The notes: generated from the sequence alone by a model not told the origin. A stretch of 27,962 nucleotides of DNA from Chara braunii (GCA_003427395.1 BFEA01000337.1:631484-659445), one strand, 5' to 3'; shown: positions 6,961 to 17,390, numbered from the stretch's first letter. Made by a program: numbers and translations.

Positions 6961-8915
6961 TTTGCTTGTTCTTTTGTTTTTTCTCCCTCCGTCTTGTGTA
7001 TATAAATTTTGATTTCGGCTCAGGGCGATTTGCCCGTTTTCTGTTTTTTAGAATCTGGACTTGGGTTTTTGCTCACACTTGTCTTTGCGATTTCCATCTC
7101 AGATATATATTGTGTGTGTGTGTTGCTGAATGAATCAATGAATGGATGTTATGTCTGTTTGCTGATTCTTATGCTTGATCCTTGCCTTTGTCTCTCGCCT
7201 TGATGTACTCGTATGAAGGATAGAAATTTTGCATAGTCATCAATGTTGTTTCCATTTTTGCTTATCTTTTGATTGAGCTGTTGTGGTTGTTGCATCTTGC
7301 ATGCTCGAAAATTACGGACTGATTAGGCGATCGAATGTATGTTGCCCTGCGAACACCACGCGAGAACGCTTGTAAACACGCTCCGATTTGCGCCTTTACA
7401 CGTGTTCCCGTGCGTCGATTCGCCAACTGTATGAAAGAAAAGTCTCGTGAGCAAGCATACAGTTGGCATTGCACTTGGCATTCAGACGCTCCTTGGGTAC
7501 CACTTATAATCGAGTGCACCGCTGATTGAAGTCTGGAATCTCTACCTTCTAGCCATGTGCAGATTGCTACTAGTGACTCAATCACCTAAAGGTAATAAGG
7601 GTTGGACTTTGAGTTGACCAGTAATTGATTACCAATTCATTTGAGACTACTATATTGCGTGCATGATGGGTCTAAGTTAGAGAAAAGTTTACGAGATAGC
7701 TGATAAAGCTACAATTGGGAAATGGTAATCGAGGTTCTAATGACATATTACACTTGGAGAGAGCCTTTAGGAACGCTGTGTAAGTCGCTTATTGATTCAA
7801 AAGCCATGCTTACGTTCACCCAATAGTCTATCTTCCTCAAGCTCTTACAAAGCACAATTCGATAGAAAGTGTACTGGGAGAATCACCTTGTAGAGCACTA
7901 GGTGAGGTCAGAGACCCACGAAGCTTCACGATTGAAGTTTTTTGTATGGCGCTATATCGTTTTTCTTTGCATGATCTGAGCGGGTGCTCAATTATCTTTA
8001 GCTCTGCTTAGTAGTGCTTGACTCAGGATGGTGAGTATGGACAATTACGGTGCTCAATTGAATACGAGGAGGCCTATACGCAATTGAGACTGAATGGCCT
8101 TTAATTGGGGCTACTCGCCCCCCTTACCAACAGTCTTGCAAGTGATCAGAATAATGGTCTAATAATTACACTAGAAAAGGTCAATTGAGTACTTGTCAAT
8201 AGAAAGCTTGGTTGCACGGAATCAGATGTATCTTGAAAATTGTGGGCGATGGTCATTCAGAGGGTTCTTCCTACTCGTTCATGTAACTCCATGAACCTAA
8301 GATTGCTATGCTTTATTTGTTTGTGAAGTGTGTTGTCACCGGTGAAATACGATATTTCTATAATTGTCTTTCCAGCAACAAAACTCAAAATGCTTGAGGT
8401 TTAGATGTGTCCAGGTCTGATCAAACCAACGAGGGTTATGGTGGTAAACTGGTCGCTCTAAGCGTTGGTAAAAACACAGAATCAGGGAGGGTGATGGTTC
8501 TCGCTTAGAGATTGTGTTGATCTCTAGTTCTCTTTCTCCTATCTGTGGTGTTCCCGAGGGAAAGTACGATCACACAATTGAGTGCACTGCTTCCATCCCT
8601 TTCTCTTCCTGACCTGCCTCTGCAGAAAACAAGTAATGGCTTGATCCTTCCTTTAGGCAGGACGAGCTCAGTGGTGTTACTCGGTTGATCAAGTAACAAT
8701 GTAACACCGAACAAGCTCTAGTATCCTTGCTTATGAGTGGATCGAAGGGAAACGATAATTGGAGCACTTTACCTTCGGTTTTACTCTCCTGTTTTCTGGT
8801 TGATGGGGAGAAAAATATCAATATTAAAGAGAGTTGCCTACCTCCTCGCAAAGTTTTGTTTTTATGGTGACTGATTAGGTGTGCTCAGGCATTTAATCCC
8901 CAAGTAATCTCACCT
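6961..8915. other. no recognised gene; AT-richer spacer
   Basis: No ORF here looks like a protein I know, and the few open frames are short. It contains a (TG)n-like run near 7110-7123 and a hairpin with 12-bp arms GCCAACTGTATG (7422-7433) and CATACAGTTGGC (7456-7467). The base composition is intron-like or intergenic and lacks the GC-rich repeat motifs seen further right. Confidence 0.6.
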
Positions 8916-8919
8916 ACAG

Positions 8920-9188
8920 GGAAGAGCAGCAAAGTGATCAAAACCTTCATCAAATGCAAAGACCGAAGTGAGGTGTGCAAGTCAGCCCATGAGCTGGATA
9001 ACCAGATCGACATTAGGAGACGGTTTATGGCTTTAGGCAAACCTCTCACAAACGGATCTCTAAATTATTCATCAAGAGTGGCAATTCTAAGTATCATCAC
9101 TCGTACTGTATGGACAACAAAGTGGTCGTCAGTCGTACTGCTCAGCGAAGCCCTCAGTGCGAGAATTAAATGTTGGTCGAACCTCTGA
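8920..9188 (+). CDS. possible exon, unidentified protein
   Basis: A good 3' splice-site context (CTCACCTACAG at 8909-8919) precedes an open frame with a protein-like, charged composition: KTFIKCKDRSEVCKSAHEL, then DNQIDIRRRFMALGKP. It is open to TGA at 9186-9188. I cannot identify the family or a convincing downstream donor. It could equally be chance, or a relic of an unknown element. Confidence 0.22.
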
Positions 9189-9892
9189 GCTGAAAGTTAA
9201 TCAGGGCTGCAATTGCGCCCGACTGTTCTCTAGGTCAAGCGTAGCCATGTGACTGGACCCAGAAAACACGTTCAATTTCCCCGTGTTGTGAACGAAGAAA
9301 AAAACCCTCCGTTACTCATGTGGGGGTCCACACGATATGCTCATGTAACATTCACATGCCTATTTAATTCATTCCTTTGTTGATCACTCATCCTGCCTAT
9401 CTTGATTAGTCCGCTCAAGTTAAATATGGGCTCGAACCCTATCCTTAAGTGATGTAACATCCTGCTACGTGCGTGGATATGCACAGTTATACTCAGTAAT
9501 AGTGTGCCTATAAGAGCTTTAACCATCACCTCCATGTGCTATAAGCGAAGAGAGTTCATACCATGTCCTTTGCAAGTGGGTACTCGAACTGTTTACATAG
9601 CCCCATGCCATCGTGTACGAAAGTTCAAAGCCCATGCATCTGATTCCAATCGGCCAGAGACGATCGTGATTGAAAGCGTTCCTCGTAGTAGCTAGATCAA
9701 AGCTCGTACCCAGACTGATTTTATGCACTTCTAAGTCTCTCCACCAGAGGAGGGTTGTATGTCACTTAAAAAAACCTGTTAATCGAGAATGGTTAATACA
9801 TCGCCACTGGAGGACATCGTCTGCGAATCCTTGGCACTTAAATGGTAACAAAAACTGAGTCTGACAATGTTAATGAAGAAATAGTGTTTCAG
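9189..9892. other. no recognised gene
   Basis: Only short frames occur in either strand. A GGTTCGAGCC-like B-box motif is present on the minus strand (+ coordinates about 9429-9440), but no convincing A box lies at the right distance, so I do not call a tRNA or SINE. Confidence 0.5.
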
Positions 9893-10162
9893 GGTTGTAT
9901 GAGCAAAGACATAAATTAGCAGCTTCTCAGCACTGGCTTAAAGGGAAGCCGGTTGCAACCAGACTATTGAGGCCGCCAAGAGGACAAACGGGGCAGGGCG
10001 TAGAGTATATCAATTGCTGCCAAAACGACTGCATATCTGGCAGCGCGGACGGAGAACACCCCGACTATGAACTAATCTCCGAAGGTCCCTCGCTGTCAGC
10101 ACTCGACAACTCCTTGTTCTGCAACAAACCTGAACAAGGTTACCCCTCGAAGATCCTAACCA
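9893..10162 (+). CDS. possible exon, unidentified protein
   Basis: This open frame lies between TGTTTCAG (acceptor-like, ending 9892) and GTAAGTG (donor-like, 10163). It encodes LYEQRHKLAASQHWLKGKPV, then CCQNDCISGSADGEHPDYEL. The splice-site-like borders fit an exon in the same direction as the candidate at 8920. I do not recognise the protein. Confidence is low because short open frames with such borders occur by chance. Confidence 0.25.
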
Positions 10163-10339
10163 GTAAGTGTTTTTCTGCGAACCTTTCAAATTTCACTCGT
10201 GAACGTCAATGAGATGGGTCCTCGCAGAGAGACAAGGAGAGATGACACGGTGAGGGTGACCTGCACACTACACCGGGGACAAACCGAAGGATGAGAAGAA
10301 AGGGTAATTGAGAGCCTTTATCGTCAAACAAGACTCATT

Positions 10340-11340
10340 ATGGAACACGCTCTGACGTTAGTGAAAGATCAGACAATGATTGAGTACACCTACTACATTC
10401 ATGGATCAAACGAAAAACTGCACAACACTCTTTCATTTGTAGGGTCAGTTGAGGAAGAAAGGAAAGTCATTGCTGTTGAACAGTAAGAGGATCTAGTCAC
10501 CGACTTCAAGAGAGACATACAAGCATTAGACAGAGACAGATTAGGGAGGACGAACCAGATTAGAAGCTAGTCATAATTGGACAAGCAGTACACCATCAGA
10601 AAACGAGCAGCAATCAAAACAGCCACGTCACTGAGACAATCTAATAAACCCAAGAAAGTCAGAGAAGCAGTGACTATCCTACACATGAATACATTTCAGT
10701 CATTTCCGGTCAGTGGATCAGTATTGACCAATCTCAATCAGATTGCACTTAAGGAGGCAATCCAATATCAGTATGTCACCGCAATCTGTTTCAGTCGGGG
10801 ATATCTGTCAATCTTCGTTGTCCTCACCAGTTTCGCAGAAGGCACCATCTATGACTTGAGATCCTATCTAAAGAAAGACAGAGAAGTTCACGAGCATTTC
10901 TTCTCAGTAGACTTGAGCAGCGGAATATCTTGAGAAGAGATAACGTGAGCTTGATGAGAGTGGTACAAAGCTGATTCGTATCTTTGGACCCAAGCTCTAC
11001 TTTCACTATCACAAGCCGCCAATTCCTTCTCTACTTACTGATGGGTCTTATTGGAATGATCTGGTAGACTTGGCAAAGAGGTGCATTTCACCAGCAGAAG
11101 TCAACTAGGAGGCAGTGACAGCGCCATCGGAATTCCTACATCTCAGACGAGGGATTTTCTCTAGTCCCTATCTTCCCACTCTATAGAAGAAGTTTTGTTC
11201 CATGATTGACTTTCGGGTCATGTACCTTGGACGAAAGTGTTCAGAGCTCGCATGTTTCAGGTGGCTCTATATTTACAGGCCACAACCTCAGAGAGTACGC
11301 ATACATGGTTCAAAGCACAAGAAACGAGCAGTCAAATGAG
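10340..11340 (+). pseudogene. degraded coding stretch, unidentified
   Basis: From ATG 10340 frame 2 reads a protein-like string (EYTYYIHGSNEKLHNTLSF) to TAA 10484. The same frame continues EDLVTDFKRDIQALDRDRL, is stopped twice near 10566-10573, and reopens over 10577-10933 (RSYLKKDREVHEHFFSVDL). From about 10968 frame 3 carries IRIFGPKLYFHYHKPPIPSL, then DLVDLAKRCISPAEVN, with stops further on. The shared frame and the non-random composition suggest a decayed gene of about 300 codons or an unknown transposon protein. I recognise no motif. Confidence 0.3.
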
Positions 11341-12237
11341 AGATTGAGTGTGAGAGTCTAGAGGGATGAGTGAGGACTCTTGAGGAGTGCTGACTATGTC
11401 TGTTCATCTGTACTTTCTGAGAGTATTATGAGTTCTCACTTTTTCCTCATTCATCTGGTCTTTGCCTTGAGTCAGTTAGTCTTGATTATCTCTTTTGGCA
11501 TTGCTTGATGATTGTGTTCTATGCTGACTATGTCACAGTTCTCAAATTCCTAAATTGGCATCTTGATACATACATGGCATATTTAATTTCATTTCTATTA
11601 TTTGCATCACCATTGTTGTTCTGAATCAGAATCAAAGATTCTTAAGACCGAGGACCGGCGAAGACCGCAATTGAAGGGTCTCGCTCGAAGTCGGACGTGC
11701 ACAACAGGAAGGGATTTGCTTTATTTAATTTATTTTATTTATTGCAAGTAGTATACAAAATCTTGCGTGACAGCCTGTTGGTTTTCTGGTCGCCTGAAGG
11801 GGCCCGACTAGAAAAAGTGCGACAACGGGTTGGTCCCGCAAGTGGCGTTTCGGTTTTCACCAAGACTTTATCCACGCCATCAAATCTTTGCATCTACGAC
11901 TGTACACTTTTCGACCGTTGCTCTCCACCACATACTGCATCTATCTACGACAACACTACCTCATTCAACAACATCAACGGCAGGAGGATTTTGCGAGTTG
12001 GCACTCACCCTGGCTGAAGCACTACCTCGCCACCACGAGGTGTCTCACTTCTTTGCCCAGTTACTGTATAAGTCACGGGAGCCTTCCCAGTCACAACAGC
12101 TTGAGAAGTCTCCCGTGTAGCGCCCTCCAGGCCTCGTCCGCTTGCGACGCTCATTGCATATGAGAATCTGCGCACACGGGAGATAAGGGTCAAGTCACTA
12201 AGAGGCTGAGTCGTTCTCCTCGCCTTATTTTGGCGAA
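11341..12237. other. no recognised gene
   Basis: Two overlapping + strand frames (11830-12120 and 11888-12163) are open but low in complexity (Ser/Thr/His/Leu) and resemble nothing I know. A TTTATTTAATTTATTTTATT stretch lies near 11717-11741. Nothing else stands out. Confidence 0.5.
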
Positions 12238-12483
12238 ATGGCCCCGCCCACCCTCGATTTTCCCATACTGTGCGATATTCTTTTTTTTGGGGGGCGGCTA
12301 AGTACGTTCATGTCACCTTTGAGTACAGAATGGGCAAAAAAAACATGCGTCGGAAAAAAAAAACGCGCCGAGTTTGAAAAGGCAACGGAAGTACCACCTG
12401 CCGTCGTGTCAGACCGGGTATCATATTTACAGAGGTCGACCGTGGTGTAAGAGGAAAAAAAAAAAAAGCCCCAACGGATGCTT

Positions 12484-12939
12484 TTGGACCACAATCGCTC
12501 ATCTCGAGTTGGCGCGTGGTTGGCTCGTGGTTTCTTTGCCGGCACGAGTTTTTTTCGCCTTTAGGGTTTCAAAACATGCCGCATCCGCCGTTATTTTTTT
12601 TTTTTTCACACATGGGGATTGGGGGGGGGGGGGGGAACAAAAAGAGCCATGTCATTGGATCAGTACTTCTGGGCCTCAGCCCTCCTCCATGCAAGCACAC
12701 ACTCAAACCGTTGGACCACAATCGCTCATTTCCAGTTGCCGCGTGGTTGGCGCGTGGTTTCTTTGCCGGCACGAGTTTTTTTCGTCTTTAGGGTTTCAAA
12801 ACGTGCCACTTCCGCCGTTTTTTTTTTTTCTTTTTCACACATGGGGATTGGGGGGCCGGGGGAACAAAAAGAGCCATGTCATTGGATCAGTACTTCTGGG
12901 CCTCAGCCCTCCTCCATGCAAGCACACACTCAAACCGGC
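12484..12939. repeat. tandem duplication of a 227-bp unit
   Basis: A unit beginning TTGGACCACAATCGCTCAT occurs at 12484 and again at 12711. Each copy contains TTTCTTTGCCGGCACGAG, a T tract, CACACATGGGGATTGGGGGG and then GTCATTGGATCAGTACTTC. The first copy has a long G run (12618-12634). The units differ at few positions apart from homopolymer length, so the duplication is fairly recent. The long + strand frame across it (12374-13213) is a by-product of the repeat. Confidence 0.85.
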
Positions 12940-12975
12940 GACCTTGGCCTCAAGAGCCAAGTATTGTAACCACAC
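12876..12975 (-). mobile_element. tRNA-derived SINE-like unit
   Basis: On the minus strand the sequence shows a tRNA-like head. TGGTGTGGTTACAATA is in the A-box position. It is followed by a 6-bp stem CTTGGC/GCCAAG around the 7-base loop TCTTGAG, as in an anticodon arm, and then by a B-box-like GGTTTGAGT. Downstream is CTTGCATGGAGGAGGGCTGA. This arrangement is typical of polymerase III-transcribed SINE heads. The tail is not defined, and the acceptor and T stems do not fold as a functional tRNA. Confidence 0.45.
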
Positions 12976-13138
12976 CATATCCGCCCCACCCCTGCAAGGG
13001 TGCAGTGTCCACACTCAACACACACCACACAGACGCTGGCAATCACCGCACACTTCGCTCCAAGTAGCCCACGACCGGATGATGACCCCCATCGGTAGTA
13101 TAGCCCGCTCACTTATGTGGGACTTTAACTGCCCAGGG

Positions 13139-13270
13139 AACTTTCCAATGTCAATGGATCAGTACCTCTGGGCCTCAGCCCTCCTCTTTGCAAGCACAGA
13201 CTCGAACCGGTGACCTCGGCCTCAAGAGACAATTATCGTGGCCACTACAGCCAAGACACCGTGTTCAATA
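13139..13270 (-). mobile_element. second tRNA-derived SINE-like unit
   Basis: This is a diverged relative of the unit at 12876-12975. On the minus strand, TGGCTGTAGTGGCC (A-box-like) is followed by CTCTTGAGGCCGAGG and a good B box GGTTCGAGTC, then CTTGCAAAGAGGAGGGCTGA. The flanking CACCCCTGCAAGG block (12977-13110 and 13290-13425) is also shared, so the copies belong to a larger duplicated unit of about 0.3 kb. Confidence 0.45.
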
Positions 13271-13429
13271 GCAGAACCATACCCTCCGTGATATCCGCCC
13301 CACCCCTGCAAGGCTGTAGTGTCCACACTCAACACACACCACACACAACACCACACAGACACTGGCAATCACGGCACACTTCTCTCCAGGTAGCACATGA
13401 CCCCCATAGGTAGTATAGCCATGCCACCT

Positions 13430-13461
13430 AAAAAAAAAAAAAAAAAAGAGCCATACCATCG

Positions 13462-13508
<47 letters not shown>

Positions 13509-13512
13509 AAAA
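13430..13512. repeat. three adjacent poly(A) tracts
   Basis: A tracts at 13430-13447, 13464-13495 and 13499-13512 are separated by short spacers. The sequences before the first two are similar (AGCCATGCCACCTA and AGCCATACCATCGCTA). These could be retroposon tails or slippage products. Confidence 0.85.
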
Positions 13513-14159
13513 GAGAAAGAGGACCAACAGCTCCCACACATGGACGTACCCGTCAGACCCTAGCCCCACTATATGTACTCGATTTATGCGTGTCATCCTT
13601 GCGCAGGGGCCATGCAAATCTTCTGTATCGAAGGACAGCCCCACTATATGTACGTACCTGGAGGGGTAGGCAGTCCTTTTCTCCAACAGTTACATCTCCA
13701 TGTCAACCGTATTACCCAAAAAATAAACAAATAAGCAAAAAATCAACGGTATTTTTATTATTATTTTTTTAAATCAACCGTATTTAGACTTCTATGCGGG
13801 CTATGTTCCGCCGACAAATTCTGATCTCAACTATAACCGGATTCGGCTGCCTGAACGGCCGCGGCTTGCCGGTCGACATCCTGATTACCAGGATTCCTCC
13901 TTTCCAACCGTGGATTATCAAGATCAACGGCTCGAGAATTAACCATCTCGAGACAGGTAGGAGGCCGCCGCCGGACGTGGTAGGTGGACAAAGAATCCAA
14001 CAGGGCCTCGGCAGTTGGAGGACCGCATGGCAGATGTCGACAGCTCGAATCCTGTCCGGGTAAATAAAGTGACGGGGGGCTGACAAGGCCCACTTAACTG
14101 GATTCCTCATTTTTAACCGTCTAGTACCAGCATCAACGGTCGAAGGTTAATTTTCTCCA
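13513..14159. other. no recognised gene; repeat-like sequence
   Basis: Open frames on both strands at 13784-14110 overlap each other and lack any recognisable domain. The stretch contains repeated ACCGT...ATCAACGG(C/T)CGA motifs (near 13908-13937 and 14117-14147, with one more near 14229). Such motifs are common in plant transposon ends. ACTATATGTAC also occurs twice (13567 and 13645). Confidence 0.5.
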
Positions 14160-14930
14160 TAACTACTAACTACCGGTAGCAGGTCGCTTCCAGGGGCTAG
14201 GTCCCACTTGCACGAATTAAGAGATACTGACCGTAGATCGCAAAGATCAACGGCCGAAATCTCCTAATTTGCCCAAGTGGGACCTTGCCCCAGGCTACCG
14301 GTAGGTCGTTGGGCCACGGTCCCCAGTGGGCGGTTTGGACCTCGACCCTACCGGTAGCCTCGGTAGTTGCAGAGCACGCAGCGAAGGAGTCGCTAGTTGC
14401 AGACAACGCCCGCGAAGCCGGTAGGTAGTTCAAATAAATACCGCTCTCCGACCGGTAGTTGGATGAAGCGCTGGACTACGGTAGGTAGGTGAAGCGATAG
14501 TAGCAGAAAAAGCGGTCTGCCACTCGATCGACCACTCTCCAATCTCGAAAAAAAAAATCACAACGTATCTCTCGGTAATATGAGGCACTATACGTTCACC
14601 ATGCCCCTCCAATCGGTAGTTGGAGAACGCCCTCGAACTCAGTAGGTAGTTCAAATCCATCCGCTATCCGACCGGTCGTTGGATGATGCTCGCCACCTAC
14701 CGGTAGTTAGAAAACAAAGCACAGTAAGCGGCCCTCGATCGGCCACTCCCCAAATTTGAGAAATTGTCATCGCAGCTGGCACTATGCATTCACCATCCCC
14801 CTCCAGTGGGTAGTTTTTTTTTTTTTTTAATCAAACACCCCCTCCAGTGCTAGGGGTGCTGGTAAGGGAAGACACCTCACCCTCCAGAGGGTAGTTAAAG
14901 AACGCCCGCGAACTCGTTAGGTAGCTGCTG
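14160..14930. repeat. left part of CGGTAGTTGGA-type repeat field
   Basis: ACCGGTAGTTGG and CGGTAGGTAGTTCAAAT motifs recur every few tens of bases. Two larger units of roughly 0.2 kb (from about 14418 and 14640) each run through a ...GCCACTC stretch and A-rich sequence to CACTAT(A/G)C(A/G)TTCACCAT. The last piece (AAAGAACGCCCGCGAACTCG, 14897-14916) matches units of the array that resumes at 16330. Confidence 0.75.
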
Positions 14931-15012
14931 TACGAGGACGTGTATAAGAGCGTGAGCAGGATGCCGCCGTATTTATCAGACCACTCAACGGCAATCTACC
15001 TGCTCGCGACTG

Positions 15013-15066
15013 AGAAGGCCACGTGGATTGAAAAAAAAAAAAGAAAAAAAAAAGAAGGCCACGTGG
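15013..15066. mobile_element. A-rich insert flanked by a 14-bp direct repeat
   Basis: AGAAGGCCACGTGG occurs at 15013-15026 and again at 15053-15066. Between them are only ATTG and an A tract broken by one G (15027-15052). This is the pattern of a target-site duplication around the poly(A) tail of an extremely 5'-truncated retroposon. Confidence 0.55.
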
Positions 15067-15349
15067 CAACCCCGCGTCTTCCTCGAATACCGATTTCATA
15101 TCGATAGGTATTGGATGAGCAGCGCACACGAGTTGGAAAAGTACTGTGGGCCTTCGGGACATCCGTTAAAATTGGAACGATACAGAGAAAGAGAAGATTA
15201 GTAGCGCAAGCAAAGATGACACGCATAAATCGACAAATGGTCCAAATTAAAAAAAAAAAAAGTACTATGAGCGGCCAGAGGCTTGGGTAGGGGACGGGCG
15301 TGACCCGGCATTCATTATGCACTTTTGCGGGTGCGCGCTGTGTTGGAAA

Positions 15350-15462
15350 AAGGGCCTCGTCGCACTACTCGCCATCCGCCAACATTTTGATTGCATGTGG
15401 ACATCATGTTGTCCTGATGCATTCGAAATCTTGGCGGATGGCGAGTAGTGCAACTAGGGCCA
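15350..15462. repeat. long near-perfect hairpin (inverted repeat)
   Basis: The 21-bp arms GCACTACTCGCCATCCGCCAA (15362-15382) and its complement (15431-15451) are perfect. The sequence between them also pairs: ATTTTGATTGCAT with ATGCATTCGAAAT, then GGACA with TGTCC around a short loop. Pairing extends weakly outward (GGGCCTcGT with ACtAGGGCC). The total stem is about 40 bp with few mismatches. It could be a fold-back MITE or a miRNA-like precursor. Confidence 0.8.
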
Positions 15463-15645
15463 AAGTTCGCTCTGCAGTTCGAGGAGTGCCAGAGGCAGCA
15501 CGATAGAGCGTTCAGATTCGCGTACAATCAGGTAATCAAGGAGTTGGGATACAGGCACCGGGACTTGTCGAGTGATGAGATGGTCAGGCTGGACGGGGGG
15601 AAGGGGAAAGGAACAGCGGGGCCAGTTGGAAAATGGAATGGGTAG
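15448..15645 (+). pseudogene. short protein-like fragment, unidentified
   Basis: This 65-codon frame has a charged, helix-like composition in its first 45 residues: FEECQRQHDRAFRFAYNQVI, then KELGYRHRDLSSDEMVRL. After that it turns into low-complexity Gly/Lys. It begins inside the right arm of the hairpin. It might be an exon or a captured gene fragment. No family is recognised and no longer frame connects to it. Confidence 0.22.
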
Positions 15646-15735
15646 GGAGGGGGGAGAGGAGAGGGAGGGGGAGAGGTATAGTCAGTCGTCGGCGATAGCG
15701 AAGGATGGACGGGGTAAAGAGATCGCAACTTAGGG

Positions 15736-15741
15736 GCACAC

Positions 15742-15782
<41 letters not shown>
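15736..15782. repeat. (CA)n microsatellite
   Basis: An almost pure CA dinucleotide run, with one CG interruption near the left end. Confidence 0.95.
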
Positions 15783-15786
<4 letters not shown>

Positions 15787-15904
15787 CGGTGAAAGTCCAA
15801 CGAAGCAGTCTGGCACAGTCAATGCTTATCTTTGTGGAGTTGTGTATAGCGAATATGAGGCGACACATGCACACACACACACAGATATCTATATCTATGT
15901 GACA

Positions 15905-15974
15905 GTATATGTATATACATATACATATATACATACATATATACATATACATATATACATATATACATATATAA
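15905..15974. repeat. (ATACAT)n / TA-rich microsatellite
   Basis: Repeats of TATATACATATACAT type. Confidence 0.9.
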
Positions 15975-16055
15975 CCTGTCATCCACGTGGCTGGCCTTGT
16001 ACGTAAGAGGTGATGAACAGGCCTTTGCGCTCCGATTCACAGTGTGACAACATAT

Positions 16056-16060
<5 letters not shown>

Positions 16061-16092
<32 letters not shown>
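16061..16092. repeat. (GA)n microsatellite
   Basis: A pure GA dinucleotide run of about 16 units. Confidence 0.95.
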
Positions 16093-16096
<4 letters not shown>

Positions 16097-16329
16097 TAGA
16101 GTTCAACTTGGCTATAAATCACGTTGGGCTGATCGAGACCCAGCTCAGTCCAGACCGGCCAGGATCCCGAGAGGCCGTCTCGTTGTTTATTGCATCTGAG
16201 ATTTTTTTTTGTGTCAATGTCGTACGCGGACAAGCTTGTCGGGATCTTCACCTCCCTTTCTCTATTTCGGCACTGGATTGAGATTCTCTTTTCCGCAAAA
16301 AAAAAAAGAAAAAAAGAAAAGAAACAGAG

Positions 16330-17390
16330 AACTCGGTAGGTAGTTCAAATCCCGCAGGTAGTTCGACGACAGCAGGTAGTTCGACGACTGCAGGTAGTCT
16401 ACCGGTAGTTGGACGAGGCCCAGCGGAGATGGAGGCGGTGGTTAAAGAATGCCCGCGAACGCGGTAGGTAGTTCATGTCCAGCAGGTATTCGACCGGTGG
16501 TTCGACGACAGCAGGTAGTCTACCGGTTGTTGGACGAGGCCCAGGTGGTTAAAGAACGCCGGCGAACTCGGTAGGTAGTTCAAGTCCAGCAGGAATTCTA
16601 CCGGTAGTTCGACGACAGCAGGTAGTCTACTGGTTGTTGGACGAGGCCCAGCAGTACGGAGGGGTTAGTTAAAGAACACCCCAAACTCGGTAGGTAGTTC
16701 AAGTCCCGCAGGACTTCGACCGATAGTTCGACGTATTCGACCGGTAGTTCGACGACCGGTAGTTGGACCAGGCCCAGCAGAGATGGAGGGGGTGGTTAAA
16801 GAACGCCCGCGAACACGGTAGGTTGTTCAAATCCAGCAGGTATTCGACCGGTAGTTCGACGACAGCAGGTATTCTACCGGTAGTTGAACGAGGCCCACCA
16901 GAGATGGAGGGGGTAGTTGAAGAACCCCGCGAACTCGGTAGGTAGTTCAAATCCAGCAGGTATTCGACCGGTAGTTCGACGACAGCAGGTAGTCTACCGG
17001 TAGTTGGACGCGGCCCAGCGGAGATGGAGGGGGTAGTTAAAGAACGCCCGCGAACTCGGTAACGTGTTCAAATCCAGCAGGTAGTTCGACCGGTAGTTGG
17101 ACGACAGCNGGTAGTCTACCGGTAGTTGGACGAGGCCCAGCAGANANGGAGGGGGTAGTTAAAGAACGCCCGCGAACTCGGTANCNNGTTCAAATCCAGC
17201 AGGTAGTTCGACCGGTAGTTGGACGACAGCNGGNAGTCTACCGGTAGTTGGACGAGGCCCAGCAGANANGGAGGGGGTAGTTAAAGAACGCCCGCGAACT
17301 CGGTAGGTAGTTCAAATCCTGCAGGTACTTCGGCGACAGCAGGTAGTCTACCGGTAGTTGGACGAGGCCCAGCAGAGATGGAGGGAAAGC
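16330..17390. repeat. tandem array, about nine units of about 120 bp
   Basis: The landmark AACTCGGTAGGTAGTTCAA (or a close variant) starts near 16331, 16457, 16567, 16684, 16812, 16934, 17052, 17175 and 17298, giving spacings of 110-128 bases. A full unit runs through CAGCAGGTA, TTCGACCGGTAGTTCGACG, TACCGGTAGTTGGACGAGG, CCCAGCAGAGATGGAGGG and TAGTTAAAGAACGCCCGCG. Unit lengths are not multiples of three, so the open frames across it are not coding. Ten N bases sit in two adjacent units (17109-17269). Confidence 0.9.

Noticed and set aside
9425-9442. GGGCTCGAACCC resembling a tRNA B box
   Set aside because: No A box at a suitable distance and no cloverleaf folding.
12374-13213. 279-codon plus-strand open frame, the longest in the window
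   Set aside because: It runs through tandem SINE-like repeats and homopolymers; the protein is the same repeat read twice, with Phe and Lys runs.
16699-16950. Open frames across the 120-bp array on both strands
   Set aside because: Unit lengths vary and are mostly not multiples of three, so no repeated protein can be maintained.
16330-17390. Possible CRISPR-like repeat array
   Set aside because: The repeats are long, degenerate and contiguous, with no unique spacers, and the context is eukaryotic.
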